Shown here: piece by piece, positions 33,313-42,528 of the stretch | Numbering within the stretch: position 1 is the stretch's first letter | Layout of the letters: each line of letters opens with the position of its first letter | Origin: Knufia peltigerae | Lineage: Eukaryota > Ascomycota > Eurotiomycetes > Chaetothyriales > Trichomeriaceae | Length of the DNA: 64,000 bases | Direction of reading: 5' to 3' | Assembly: GCA_030247855.1 (NCBI GenBank) | Contig: JAPDRN010000005.1 | Span: 558,001 to 622,000 of the forward strand | Program-made: the position numbers and the translations under genes | The notes under the pieces: generated by a model | Databases searched by the model: none | Told to the model about the DNA's origin: nothing | The model's input: only the letters and a program-made list of their open reading frames with translations

Positions 33313-34239
33313 CGTTATGCCGGCTTCTCCGGATCCATGACAAACCCCCATTTCAAGTACGACTTACGGTTACCGCACGAGATATTGCCTCTTCTGCCTG
33401 AAGGTTATCCAAGGCGTGAGACCCGACGTCATCCACTTGTTCGTATTCAGGACGTATTTGAAGTCATACCATAGGTAAGCTTTAGGCCTGGTACTCGTAT
33501 CCGTAAATGCCTCGGTATGTGATCCCGGGCTGGCATGATATTTGTTGCATGCTGGCAAGGATCAACATGTCGTAAGCGATTTCTAGGCAAAACAAGCAGT
33601 CGCGATCTTTTGCAAGTCCCCGGACACTATCTCTCTATATCTACTCCTTATCTCGTCGCGACGTCTATGTCCCCACGGGGGGCAGATGACAACATCAAGA
33701 TGCTCATGCGACTACTCGTACCATAAAAGAATCCCGCACGTGCACCGCAGGATCTGCTCTCCTTCCACTTCGATGCCTCTCCATAATTGTTTGCTCCTTG
33801 TGCACGCGGTGATTGACACTAACAAGGTGCCACTAAAGGCATTGAATACCGCCAGGAATGCCGACGGTTCCTTTTCTCTGGAGACCAAATTGAGATGGCA
33901 CCACACAAGATAATCCGGCAGCCGGCCGGAACGTCGATCGCCGGGTTTGGCTCCGACGCATGAAAGCCCGCGGAAAGATCCTGTGTTACCGTGAACTGTT
34001 GTGTGGTCCGCCGGGAGTAAGACCAGAGGTCATTCATGCCGAGGTTTTTTTTCATAGGCCATAGCCGTAGTTGCCAGAGGCAGCATCAACCGAGCCTCCT
34101 GTTGTCCACTTGGGATGATGAGACTGCTGATCATTATCAACAGCATTGTACAGATGGGAGTCGTGCTTTTGTCCTCGGCCAAAAACATTGTTTTCCATGT
34201 CTTGAGCTCCTGTGTAAGTTTCTGAGTAATTTGCATCCC

Positions 34240-34758
34240 TCAAGGCACAACGTTGACCCCAATAGACTTGCATTGCCAGATGACGCTTTTGCACAGGCTC
34301 TGTAGACTGAGTCCGGATAGGCGGAGTTCACTTTGCTTGATCTTTGCGATTTCATATATGTGTTTCAATGAAACCGTGCCAACACTCTGTCGGCCGGGTT
34401 GGTTCGCTCCTTTGATCTTGCCTTTGATCTCCTTGACACCGGCCGCCTGGAGGAGTAACCAGGAAGTATTAGGGGTCCGTACGTCGAAGTGGAATGTGCG
34501 ATCAGGCCGGACGGTAACGCGAGCTGGGATAGGTACGCCGGGGTTGATGTGAGCCGTCCGAGCATTGAATTCCTGTGTTAGCTGTGAGCAATGATGGTTG
34601 TGAGCCAGCCAGAATGATAGGTTCCATACCTTGCAAAAATCTATACTCTTGACACCTTTGCTACCCAAAGCTGGGCCGACAGGCGGACTTGGGCTTGCTT
34701 GACCGGCTCCAACTATGAGCTTCACAATCTGATCTTTGGCTGGTGCTTTTCTCGCCAT
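34240..34758 (-). CDS. mrpl19: Mitochondrial large-subunit ribosomal protein uL11 (L11/L19)
   Basis: Two exons on the minus strand, 34758-34630 and 34572-34240, encode 153 aa. The 57-nt intron has no stop and keeps frame, so an unspliced reading would insert 19 residues; conservation argues for splicing (SIDFCK joined to EFNART). The N-terminal domain has VKLIVGAGQASPSPPVGPAL, the classic L11 signature, and the C-terminal RNA-binding domain has RTPNTSWLLLQAAGVKEIKG and GTVSLKHIYEIAKIK. The end IGVNVVP is typical of the fungal mitochondrial form. Role: part of the GTPase-associated stalk base of the mitochondrial ribosome. Divergent from svf1 across a 590-bp promoter region. Confidence 0.93.
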   Translation of the reverse strand: MARKAPAKDQIVKLIVGAGQASPSPPVGPALGSKGVKSIDFCKVWNLSFWLAHNHHCSQLTQEFNARTAHINPGVPIPARVTVRPDRTFHFDVRTPNTSWLLLQAAGVKEIKGKIKGANQPGRQSVGTVSLKHIYEIAKIKQSELRLSGLSLQSLCKSVIWQCKSIGVNVVP

Positions 34759-35348
34759 GGTGATTGCACTTTGGAGCGAGTCGGAAAAACGTTGTCAGAG
34801 GACAGTGGCTAGGTGAAGCTCGCCGGACCGCCAGCAAGAAGTAGTAGAAAATCGACGGAACCGTGAGAAGAGGATATTGCTGCTGATGTTTGAATTGATG
34901 GCTGAACAATTGATCTGGAAAAAGAATTCAAGCAACGGGATATACCGTACGGAGTACAGTAGCTGTTTCTGCGAACAAAAGCTGTGAAAAGTTTAGCGTA
35001 TACGTATTTCCACTCAGCATCCCTGTGGTTCCTTGTGGTCCCTGTTGCGCCCCCTATGGCCACTTTGGCAGCGCTGACTCTCGAGCCTCCCGTCGGATCC
35101 GCCTTATGGATCTGTTAGTGAGCAAAAGGTGCGAGCCATGCAGCTTAGGGCACCTGCAACATGCCCGAGAGGCGCCCGTAAGGCACTCGAGCCATGTTAT
35201 TCGCTACAGTGACGTCTTGTGCCTGTTATATTTCTTCGACCAACGCAATTAAATCAATCTACTGTAGTTTTCATTGACAAAACAACACCTACGTCCCTGC
35301 AGCCTTTCCTTGCCTTACTTAGATTTCTACAGCACCTCGCTAAACAAT
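34759..35348. promoter_or_regulatory. Bidirectional promoter between mitochondrial L11 and svf1
   Basis: 590 bp between divergent ATGs. A copy of TACGGAGTA lies at 34948-34956. The region is mixed in composition, with no clear TATA box close to either gene. Confidence 0.5.
34948..34956. repeat. Copy of the recurrent nonamer (TACGGAGTA)
   Basis: TACGGAGTA, the reverse complement of TACTCCGTA, in the promoter region between the mitochondrial L11 and svf1 genes. Confidence 0.6.
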
Positions 35349-36592
35349 ATGAATTGGTTCAAGCAGCAATTAGCCAATGTCGTCGGCACCGAAGAGCCCG
35401 AATACGGCCCTTCAGCCGTACAGCCCGTGACCAAACAGGCCCAGACGACGCCGTATTCGATCCTCAGCAGGGATGACCTACGATGGAAGGCCATGGAGCA
35501 CACCAACGTGGAAACCGAGACCTTCTACTTCTTCACCGACGATGGAATGACGATGAGCGCACAAATTATCTATAGTAACATTGGGTATTTTTCTCCCAGC
35601 ACACACCGCCAGCGCTAGAGACTGACCGCGAAACAGTGGAATCCGCACAACCTGTCAATTCAACAGCAAGATATTCGATCATGAGGGCGCAGGGAAACAC
35701 CAATGGTGCTCAGATCCATTGCACAACTACGGCTTCGATGAGACGCAGACATGCTTCTTTGCCGACAACGTATCAATGGAGTTGAACGAGTCGGGTGATT
35801 CATACACAATCAAGTCGGCCAGGAATGAGGACTGTATTATCAGTATAGTTGTCAAGAGAACGGCCCCGGGCTTCCAAGTCGGAAAGGATGGCACAAGCTA
35901 CTTTGGAACAAACCCTGAAGAGCCTTGGGGTTCGATGCGACATGCTTTCTGGCCCAGGTGCACTGTCACCGGCACCATGCAAACCCCGTCAAAGACATAC
36001 CAGATGAAGGGAAGAGGAATGTACGTGTATGCGCTTCAGGGCATGAAGCCTCACCATTTGGCATGCCGATGGAATTTTGTCAATTTCCAAACACCGACTT
36101 ACTCAGCGATTTTGATGGAATATACGACCCCCCAATCCTACGGAAAGACCGTTGTGTCTGTCGGCGGTATTGCCAAAGACGATGCTCTGGTCACCGCCGG
36201 TGTTTGTGAAGCCAACCATGTGACATCGAAACAGGAAACAGAACATGACTGGCCCGAGCCCAGAGAAATTTTGTTCGAATGGAAGGACAACAACGGTGGC
36301 AAGACAAATGTTGGAGAGATCAGTGGTACTCTCCCTCAAAAGAGCGACCGTATTGAAGTTCTGGCTCACTTGCCGGGATTCGTCAAGTCCTTCATCAAGG
36401 GCGCAACAGGCCTGAAGCCTCACATCTTCCAGGTCAGTGAAGTCAAAACTCCCCTTTTCTCATTTATACTTGTGTACTGACCCACCCACTCAGTACTCTT
36501 CAAATGACCAACTCACATTGAAAGTAAAGGATGGCGAACAGGAAGTTTCCGAGTCCGGCCGCCTTTTCTGTGAAGCCACTTTCATCTCCTAA
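35349..36592 (+). CDS. svf1: Survival factor 1 (Svf1-like), oxidative stress/sphingolipid carrier
   Basis: Three exons, 35349-35584, 35637-36432 and 36494-36592, encode 376 aa, the usual length. The start MNWFKQQLANVVGTEEPEYG is the conserved amphipathic N-terminus of the family. The two lipocalin-like halves include WKAMEHTNVETETFYFFTDD, TTCQFNSKIFDHEGAGKHQW and SMRHAFWPRCTVTGTM. The last exon (YSSNDQLTLKVKDGEQEVSE) closes on the family's terminal segment EATFIS. Family role: protects against oxidative and cold stress and, in yeast, moves ceramide between ER and Golgi. All splice junctions join conserved sequence. An ordinary conserved gene. Confidence 0.92.
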
Positions 36593-37107
36593 CGACACCA
36601 ACTCACACTGCATGTGTATCACGACGCATATAGATTTCTTGGAACGGCTGGATGAACTTAAGTACCTACGATTGGATATATTGGATATCCTAATGTCTAA
36701 TAATACATCTTTTTGGCCCTCGTTGTCCACTTTTCTCTGCCTGCCAGTCAACTCACAATTTTTTCGTCCTTCATCCTTTTCTCACTTTTGCCTCAGGCTC
36801 CTCTCACTCCCAGCAAAGCAATGGATCGGCCAGGATTGGGTTTTGCAAAATTTTCCATCTTCAATATGGTTCTCAACAACTTTGCTCAACTCCACTCACT
36901 TCATTTCTTTCATAAGAGTTCCATTCATCCATCTTCCCTCTTCCACCCAACACTCACCTCACTTTTTTCATGCGAGTACCACTTTGATCTTCTTTATTAC
37001 ACGACTCAGCATTCTCCTTGCTACTGATAGGAATAGATCTTTCTTATCTTCTTGCCTGTCCCAAATCCACTGGCCTACTTTCACTACCTTCGAGACCTCT
37101 AAAAACA
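36593..37107. promoter_or_regulatory. Pyrimidine-rich promoter of the histone H4 variant
   Basis: 515 bp between plus-strand genes. From about 36710 to 37090 the strand is C/T-rich with long pyrimidine runs, as in many fungal core promoters. The pyrimidine bias leaves a 226-codon frame open across it; that frame is rejected as coding. Confidence 0.5.
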
Positions 37108-37902
37108 ATGCCTCCCGAGCCCGTTTCCACCTATGGCCAAGGCCGAGCACCCCTGCCTCGGCGCCACCGAGCAAGGCTTCGCCATGTGGACGCCATCATG
37201 GGCATCAGTAAGTCTCGGATCAGACAGAACCACGGGCTGTCCTTGATGCCGAAGGACTCAAATGCTGACAATTCACTCTCTGTTTCCCAGCGAAGCCATC
37301 GATTCGGTATGTTCACCCTTGCCATATTCTCCAAACATATGAAGCTCCGTCGAGTAGGGGCGGGGCTCGGCACATGTCAATGGAGCTAACCATGGAATGA
37401 TGAACAGCCGTCTCGCCCGTCGTGGTGGCATTCGACGTATATCGTCGACAATCTACGATGATGCAAGAATGGCGTTGAAAGCGCATCTTCGTGAAGTACG
37501 TACTCGAATGCCATGAATGATGAGAATGACTGACCCCTATTTTGTATTTACAAATAGATCCTTCGAAGAGTCGTCATCTTGATGGGTGGTCCAGACAATG
37601 AACTTCGCCATGGAGTCAACGTTCCACAACGCAAGGTGAGACTCCTTGGATAGTGGCTACTGAGGAAGAAACTCTTTGGGTTGTGAGTTGTAAAGAACCT
37701 AACCTGTGGCCTACTCCTCAGATCGTCACCACAAAGGATGTCATCTACGCTCTCAAGCAGGTAAGGAAGACACACTCCTTTTCCCCACAACATTGTTTTG
37801 TTTTTCTCTAATGGATAATACAAGATGGGTCATCCCCTATATGGCTTTCACGAGCCATATACGACATCTCGCCGTGGGCTTATGATGCCCTTCAGAACTT
37901 GA
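37108..37902 (+). CDS. Divergent histone H4 variant with lysine-free tail and loop insertion
   Basis: Six exons (37108-37207, 37291-37306, 37408-37495, 37558-37635, 37722-37760, 37825-37902) give 132 aa versus 102 in canonical H4. The histone fold is unmistakable: ITKPSIRRLARRGGIRRISS, IYDDARMALKAHLREILR, RKIVTTKDVIYALK and PLYGF correspond block by block to H4. Differences: residues 1-34 contain no lysine, so the sites equal to K5, K8, K12, K16 and K20 are absent and Arg replaces much of the basic patch (PLPRRHRARLRHVDA). About 11 extra residues (GGPDNELRHGVNVP region) lie between helix 2 and the RKxVT strand. A 17-residue C-terminal extension follows LYGF. Non-canonical H4 variants exist in some ascomycetes; function unknown. 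Exon 2 is a 16-nt microexon. Confidence 0.85.
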
Positions 37903-38473
37903 GCTTGTGTTGCTGTCGAAGCGAGCCAAATTCAGTCAAAGTCAGTGTGTCGCCACATGGGGACCTTGTCTTGATAGATACTCTCACATCGAATACTGTC
38001 CTCAATCCGAGTTGGATTTTCCAAAAGGGGTAATTTGTCATCAGAAAACGAGCCATTGAGGTTTTCTTCTTTTCAGGTCGTGTTGGAAAAATGATGGTGA
38101 CATGGCATAAGTACCAACAACAGAAAGGAAATCATGTACACATGTCCTTTCTGCTCAGAGTCAAAAGACCAGGACAAGATCAGATCAGCTAATAAGTGCT
38201 GACGAATTCGGAAGGAAAGGATTGAAGTGCCAATGTCATGCAGAGGATCAAGCACGGAATACCAGGGAGGCAAAGGAATCAGTGATGGATGACAATACGG
38301 ACAAGAAATGGTATGAGGAATTGTCCATCACAACAGAATCATCACATGAACAAAAATCAATCCGTCCGAGACCATAGGATTGAAAAGTTGAATCAATGTG
38401 TTCATTCTTGATTCCTCTGTATATACACAAGAGCCTGAGGCCAAAAGGTTTATCCAGTTCCTCGAGAAATTGT
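37903..38473. other. Convergent intergenic region
   Basis: 571 bp between the 3' ends of the H4 variant (plus) and the quinone reductase (minus). No gene, tRNA or strong repeat seen. Confidence 0.5.
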
Positions 38474-39783
38474 TCAACATTGCAACAACAGTTTTCCAGT
38501 CGTCTTCCTGCCCTCGAGGTCCTTGTGCGCCATGATGGCGTCCTTGAGAGGGTACACCTTGTGGATTTTAATGTTCAGTTTACCGGCCTTGATGAGATCA
38601 AGGACTCCATTGGCATAAAATTCCAGCTCCTCACGCGTCACAATGTATTGCATCAGGGTAGAACGCATTATGGAAACATTCTTTGCAGATAGTCTGGCGA
38701 TATTGAATGGTGGGATTGCACCACTCGCTGTATACGGGAAACGAATTGTCAGCGTCAAGGATCAGCCTCTGGCGTGTTTTTTTTGAGGGATCAACATCGT
38801 CAAGAGAGATGGAGAGGAAGAGAGAGTGGGAGGCGGGTAAAAGGCTTACCGTTTCCAAAATATACTACTTTACTCTTCCTCTTTGCAACCTCGAGGCTAC
38901 CTTCGTAAGTATCCTTACCTACTCCGTCAAAAGTACAATCGACTCCTTTACCGTCTGTGAGTTTAAGGACCTGTTCGACCCAGCTGGGGCCGTCGGCTTT
39001 CTTGTAGTCAATGACATGTGTCGCACCGTTTTGTTTGGCTAGGGCACATTTCTCAGGACCGCCGGCGGTACCGATGACGGTGACGCCCATGTCCTTGAGG
39101 ATCTGGCAGAGCAACAGACCCATTCCGCCGGCGGCGGCGTGGACCAGGATGGTCTCACCCTTCTTGGCCGGGTACGCCTCCTTGACCAGACTCAAGGCGG
39201 TCATGCCCATGAGGAAGCCGCCGACGGCGACTTCGTCCGACATGCCGTCGGGGATCTTGACCACTCTGTCGGCCTTGATGGCCGTGTACTCTGCGTAACC
39301 TCCCGAACCCAACCAGATGACCCGGTCGCCCTCTTTGAAGCCCTGGGCGTTGGATCCCTGGACCTTTGCGATCGTGCCGGCCGCCTCTTGACCGATGATC
39401 ATGGGCAGGCCTCCTGGAGCAGGGTACAAGCCAGACCGAAAGTATGTGTCAATGAAATTGACTCCGGCAAAGTTGTTCTTGACAAGCACCTGTCCGTCCG
39501 AGAGTTTAGGGACCGGCTGGGACTCGGTGTACTTCATCACGTCGGCCCCACCGTTCTCTGGGACCAGGATTGCCTTCATGGTGGACGGTACGGACGACAT
39601 TATTGTACGTGTGAAGATACGTCGGGGATGGTTCGATTGTTGAGGATGAGCGTGCGGCGTCAAGTGTGAGGAAAGAGAGGAGAGTCTTCTTGAGGCTGCT
39701 GCGGCCGCTCTAGTGGTTGTCACGGTTGATGTAGATGTGAGTTTGTAGGCAAGTCTCGTGCGGAGGGGAGGAGTTAAGGACAT
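38474..39783 (-). CDS. NADPH:quinone reductase (zeta-crystallin type MDR), with optional mitochondrial leader
   Basis: Two exons on the minus strand, 39783-38850 and 38727-38474. From the ATG at 39783 the product is 395 aa; from the internal ATG at 39600 it is 334 aa, which is the normal family length (MSSVPSTMKAILVPENGG). The extra 61 residues are Arg/Ser/Thr-rich, lack acidic residues and resemble a mitochondrial presequence (MSLTPPLRTRLAYKLTSTST). The body has FAGVNFIDTYFRSGLYP, GGLPMIIGQEAAGTI, the nucleotide loop ILVHAAAGGMGLLLCQILK and the C-terminal GRKTTGKLLL. Zinc ligands are absent, as in the quinone reductase group. Role: NADPH-dependent one-electron or alkenal/quinone reduction. 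Which start is used is unresolved; both could be. Confidence 0.88.
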
Positions 39784-42528
39784 GGACTGGTTTTTGGCTT
39801 TTCGTGATCCTCGTACACCTGTTGAAAGATGACGATTCAAAATGAGGTATTGGACTGATAAATCTCACTTTAGTAGACTAGAGTTCTCGGGATTTTTTAA
39901 ATAGGAAGTGTAGGAAAGAGACAACGAGATCTAGAGGTTTGTCCCAAGATACCTTGAAGTACATGTATCGAGAGAAATAAAATCCCCGCCGAAGTCGCTT
40001 CGTCATTTGTAAGACAGCAACGACATCCCCGCACCAGCATTTGATATGAGCACCTCGATATGGACAAGAAAGGGCGGAATCGGGGAGTGGCCGATCCATC
40101 GCCGTTGAGCAACAAGCCCAGGGATTGCCGGTACAGAACCCGATACTGAATGAACAGCACTGCTGATGCTAGAGGTATCAGTACAACAGATACGTCGTAA
40201 CCTACCCGCATCAGAAGCGTGGGGGCTGGTTGGTCGGCATCAATGTCGAGATACCTGAGACCAGGCAAATAGAAAGTGGCTGGGCCGCGCACAACATCGG
40301 TTCTTATATTTCATGTACCTGGGAACAGATGTTCAGGCTGACCTCTACCATGATAAAAGCACTAGGGACCATCGTGCCTATCTAACCACGTCCATTACGG
40401 GTGATTTGTTACGCCGCAGAATATGCCTGTCAGCGCCTCCGAGGCACTTGAAGGTGGTGGTGATTCTCGTGGTGCTCTTACTGATACGGATACACCATCA
40501 GTCATGGATGGACCGGTGCTACTCAATTAAGAGATGGTATCCGACCGGTAATACTTCTTCTGGCAATCATGAGACAATCATCTAGCCGGTGACAGGTTTT
40601 ATCATTGACAAAGCATGAGACGTTTCGAAGGTGATACGAAAACAAGGCGCAGAGATAGCGAACACCGGTTGATCATGAACAAGCGCCTGCGCCCCATTAC
40701 GCCCTGGGAAACACCCTTCGGCCTGATGTTCCCTCCCCCTTGTTTAACCGGTATTGTTGATCGAGGGATCAACGGGTCAGCTGGTCCTGGGAAAGGTTAC
40801 AAAAGATGCCCCATTGGCAATGTTCGCTGCAAGCGATGGTGTGCAAAGCATTGTAATTTTCAAGACCGTGTGTGAAAATGTCCTCGTATAGCATGGTGAC
40901 GGGAATTTCAATCCGATGATTTTCAGAAGATCAAGTACTCGCAGAAAACAGCTGTTTGTACATCAATGGTTCCAGAATCTGGCCACACCATTCAGCCGTT
41001 GCCAACGAGGCTTGGGCAGACACCGCATCGGAGGCAAGGCTCGCCACTGGCTCGACCCAATAGCGATATGCATGCACATGAATATTTCTGGTATTGTCTC
41101 TTGCTGACGATCTGTCAGGCACTCTGCATGTGTGACTGGCTGCACATACAAACCCTCAGGAGATGGAGAACCCATCAGCTTCAGCAAACATCCAGGCTCT
41201 GATGCCAACTCGTTCCTCCGCTTTTTAGTCAGTGTAGTAATAAGTACGTTGCAGAAAAAGCATTGCCTTCGAAGAAGAAAGTGGAATATTGCGCTTTGTC
41301 CTTGCAAGTCTATCCGCAGAGATGAGCCGGGCGAGTAAGCACCAAAAGGATACAAAACTGCCGAAGGATCGTCGGTGTCGCGGGACGGCGTCGCTACGGA
41401 GCACGTATCTGCAGCATTGCGTTCGTGGATGTAAAAATCGAGTGATCAAGATGTTGCCTGCTGAACACGTCGAATGTCTCGCAGTATCCTGCGGCTTTTG
41501 CGTCCGAAGGTGGAATTGCCATCGAGACCACTGTCGACATGTGCATGCAGGTATATTTTTTCAGCGGCGAGGCCCGTGGATATTGGACCTGGAAAGCCCA
41601 GCGCAGGCACGCAATCCATGCATTAGAGGCTCCTCCGGCGACACGGCGACACAAGGCTAATTAATAGGAACATGAGGCGGCTAGGCGAAGAAGTTAGCAA
41701 TATGCAGCGATTTGTGGGGGAGTTGAATTTGATCCAATAGACCTCTCTCTCTCTTCACCTTCGAAGCCCCCCCAAGGTCTTGGTCGATCCTTTGTTGAGA
41801 AAACCAAAGGACCTGCGGACACCGCCATTCCTCCACTTTGCCTCAGACACTTGCTGGATACCCATCTGCACCTTGCCTACTGTAGGGAAGGGACTTTATG
41901 CACCTTGAAAGCCACGTACTCGCTTCAGGTGGGAGGCGTTGGCGGCCCGCTGCCATTATCCTTTTAGTTTCCTCTCTCGAACCACCCTTCTTCTCTGTGT
42001 CACTGAATTTGCCCCGGATCCTTCGTGATAACTTCTTGTAGGCCTGATTTCCTCGGCCATCCGTCTATCGGCCTGAGAGAGACCTTACAAGTCGAAAACT
42101 GCCCCTCACTCACACCTGTGGCTGTCTAAATTACCACCCATCCAGTCAAGGCAAAGGGAGAGGAGACCTTCCCAGCGGAACGCATTTGGGCGGTTGCACG
42201 GCATCAATACAGGGCCCATACCAGACCCTACGCCTGTCAGGTTACAGACAGATGATGTGCTGATTTCGATCTCAATGACACCGGTTCTTCCACTGCCTGC
42301 GCCCTCGTCAGCCATTGCCAAACCAACCACCGTGGCGCTCAATAACTCAACTGAAACGCTACAGATGACAAACCTGTGCAACACCGCGTCTTTTTCGCCC
42401 TGATCACCATACACCCGAAGATCATTCTTTATAAGTTCGTTTGTTGTTGTTGAGCGAGGAGCAGCTCTTGCACCGGCCTCTGGTAATGCGTTCATTGATG
42501 ACCAAGTTGTCGACTCGACTCTATCAAC
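39784..42528. other. Gene-poor divergent region
   Basis: 2745 bp, the longest stretch without a supportable gene, between divergently transcribed neighbours. The part from about 41740 to 42520 probably holds the promoter and 5' leader of the downstream gene (CT-rich tracts near 41741-41760). Open frames of 60-131 codons on both strands show no known family, and none has a convincing exon structure. I cannot exclude a non-coding RNA or a fast-evolving gene. Confidence 0.5.

Larger units (their letters stand above)
32371..34239. promoter_or_regulatory. Long intergenic region upstream of the Sat4-like kinase
   Basis: 1869 bp with no gene I can support, between two minus-strand genes. The kinase-proximal part (32371-32950) probably includes a long 5' UTR. 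It holds a three-copy 7-bp tandem repeat (32996-33016) and one copy of TACTCCGTA (33304-33312). Open frames are all under 100 codons and unlike any known family. Confidence 0.5.

Noticed and set aside
36531..37211. 226-codon plus-strand open frame from an ATG, bridging svf1 and the H4 variant
   Set aside because: It overlaps the last svf1 exon and first H4-variant exon in other frames, has a Phe/Ser/His-rich composition caused by the pyrimidine-rich promoter, and resembles no family.
39139..39669. 176-codon plus-strand frame inside the quinone reductase
   Set aside because: Antisense shadow of a well-conserved exon; GC-rich coding sequence often leaves the opposite frame open.
40615..41660. 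Possible transposon relic or decayed gene in the gene-poor stretch
   Set aside because: I looked for transposase or reverse-transcriptase motifs and terminal repeats on both strands and saw none; short frames only.
42106..42495. 129-codon minus-strand frame upstream of the SIM/CxxC gene
   Set aside because: Antisense to the probable 5' leader; no family resemblance or splice structure.
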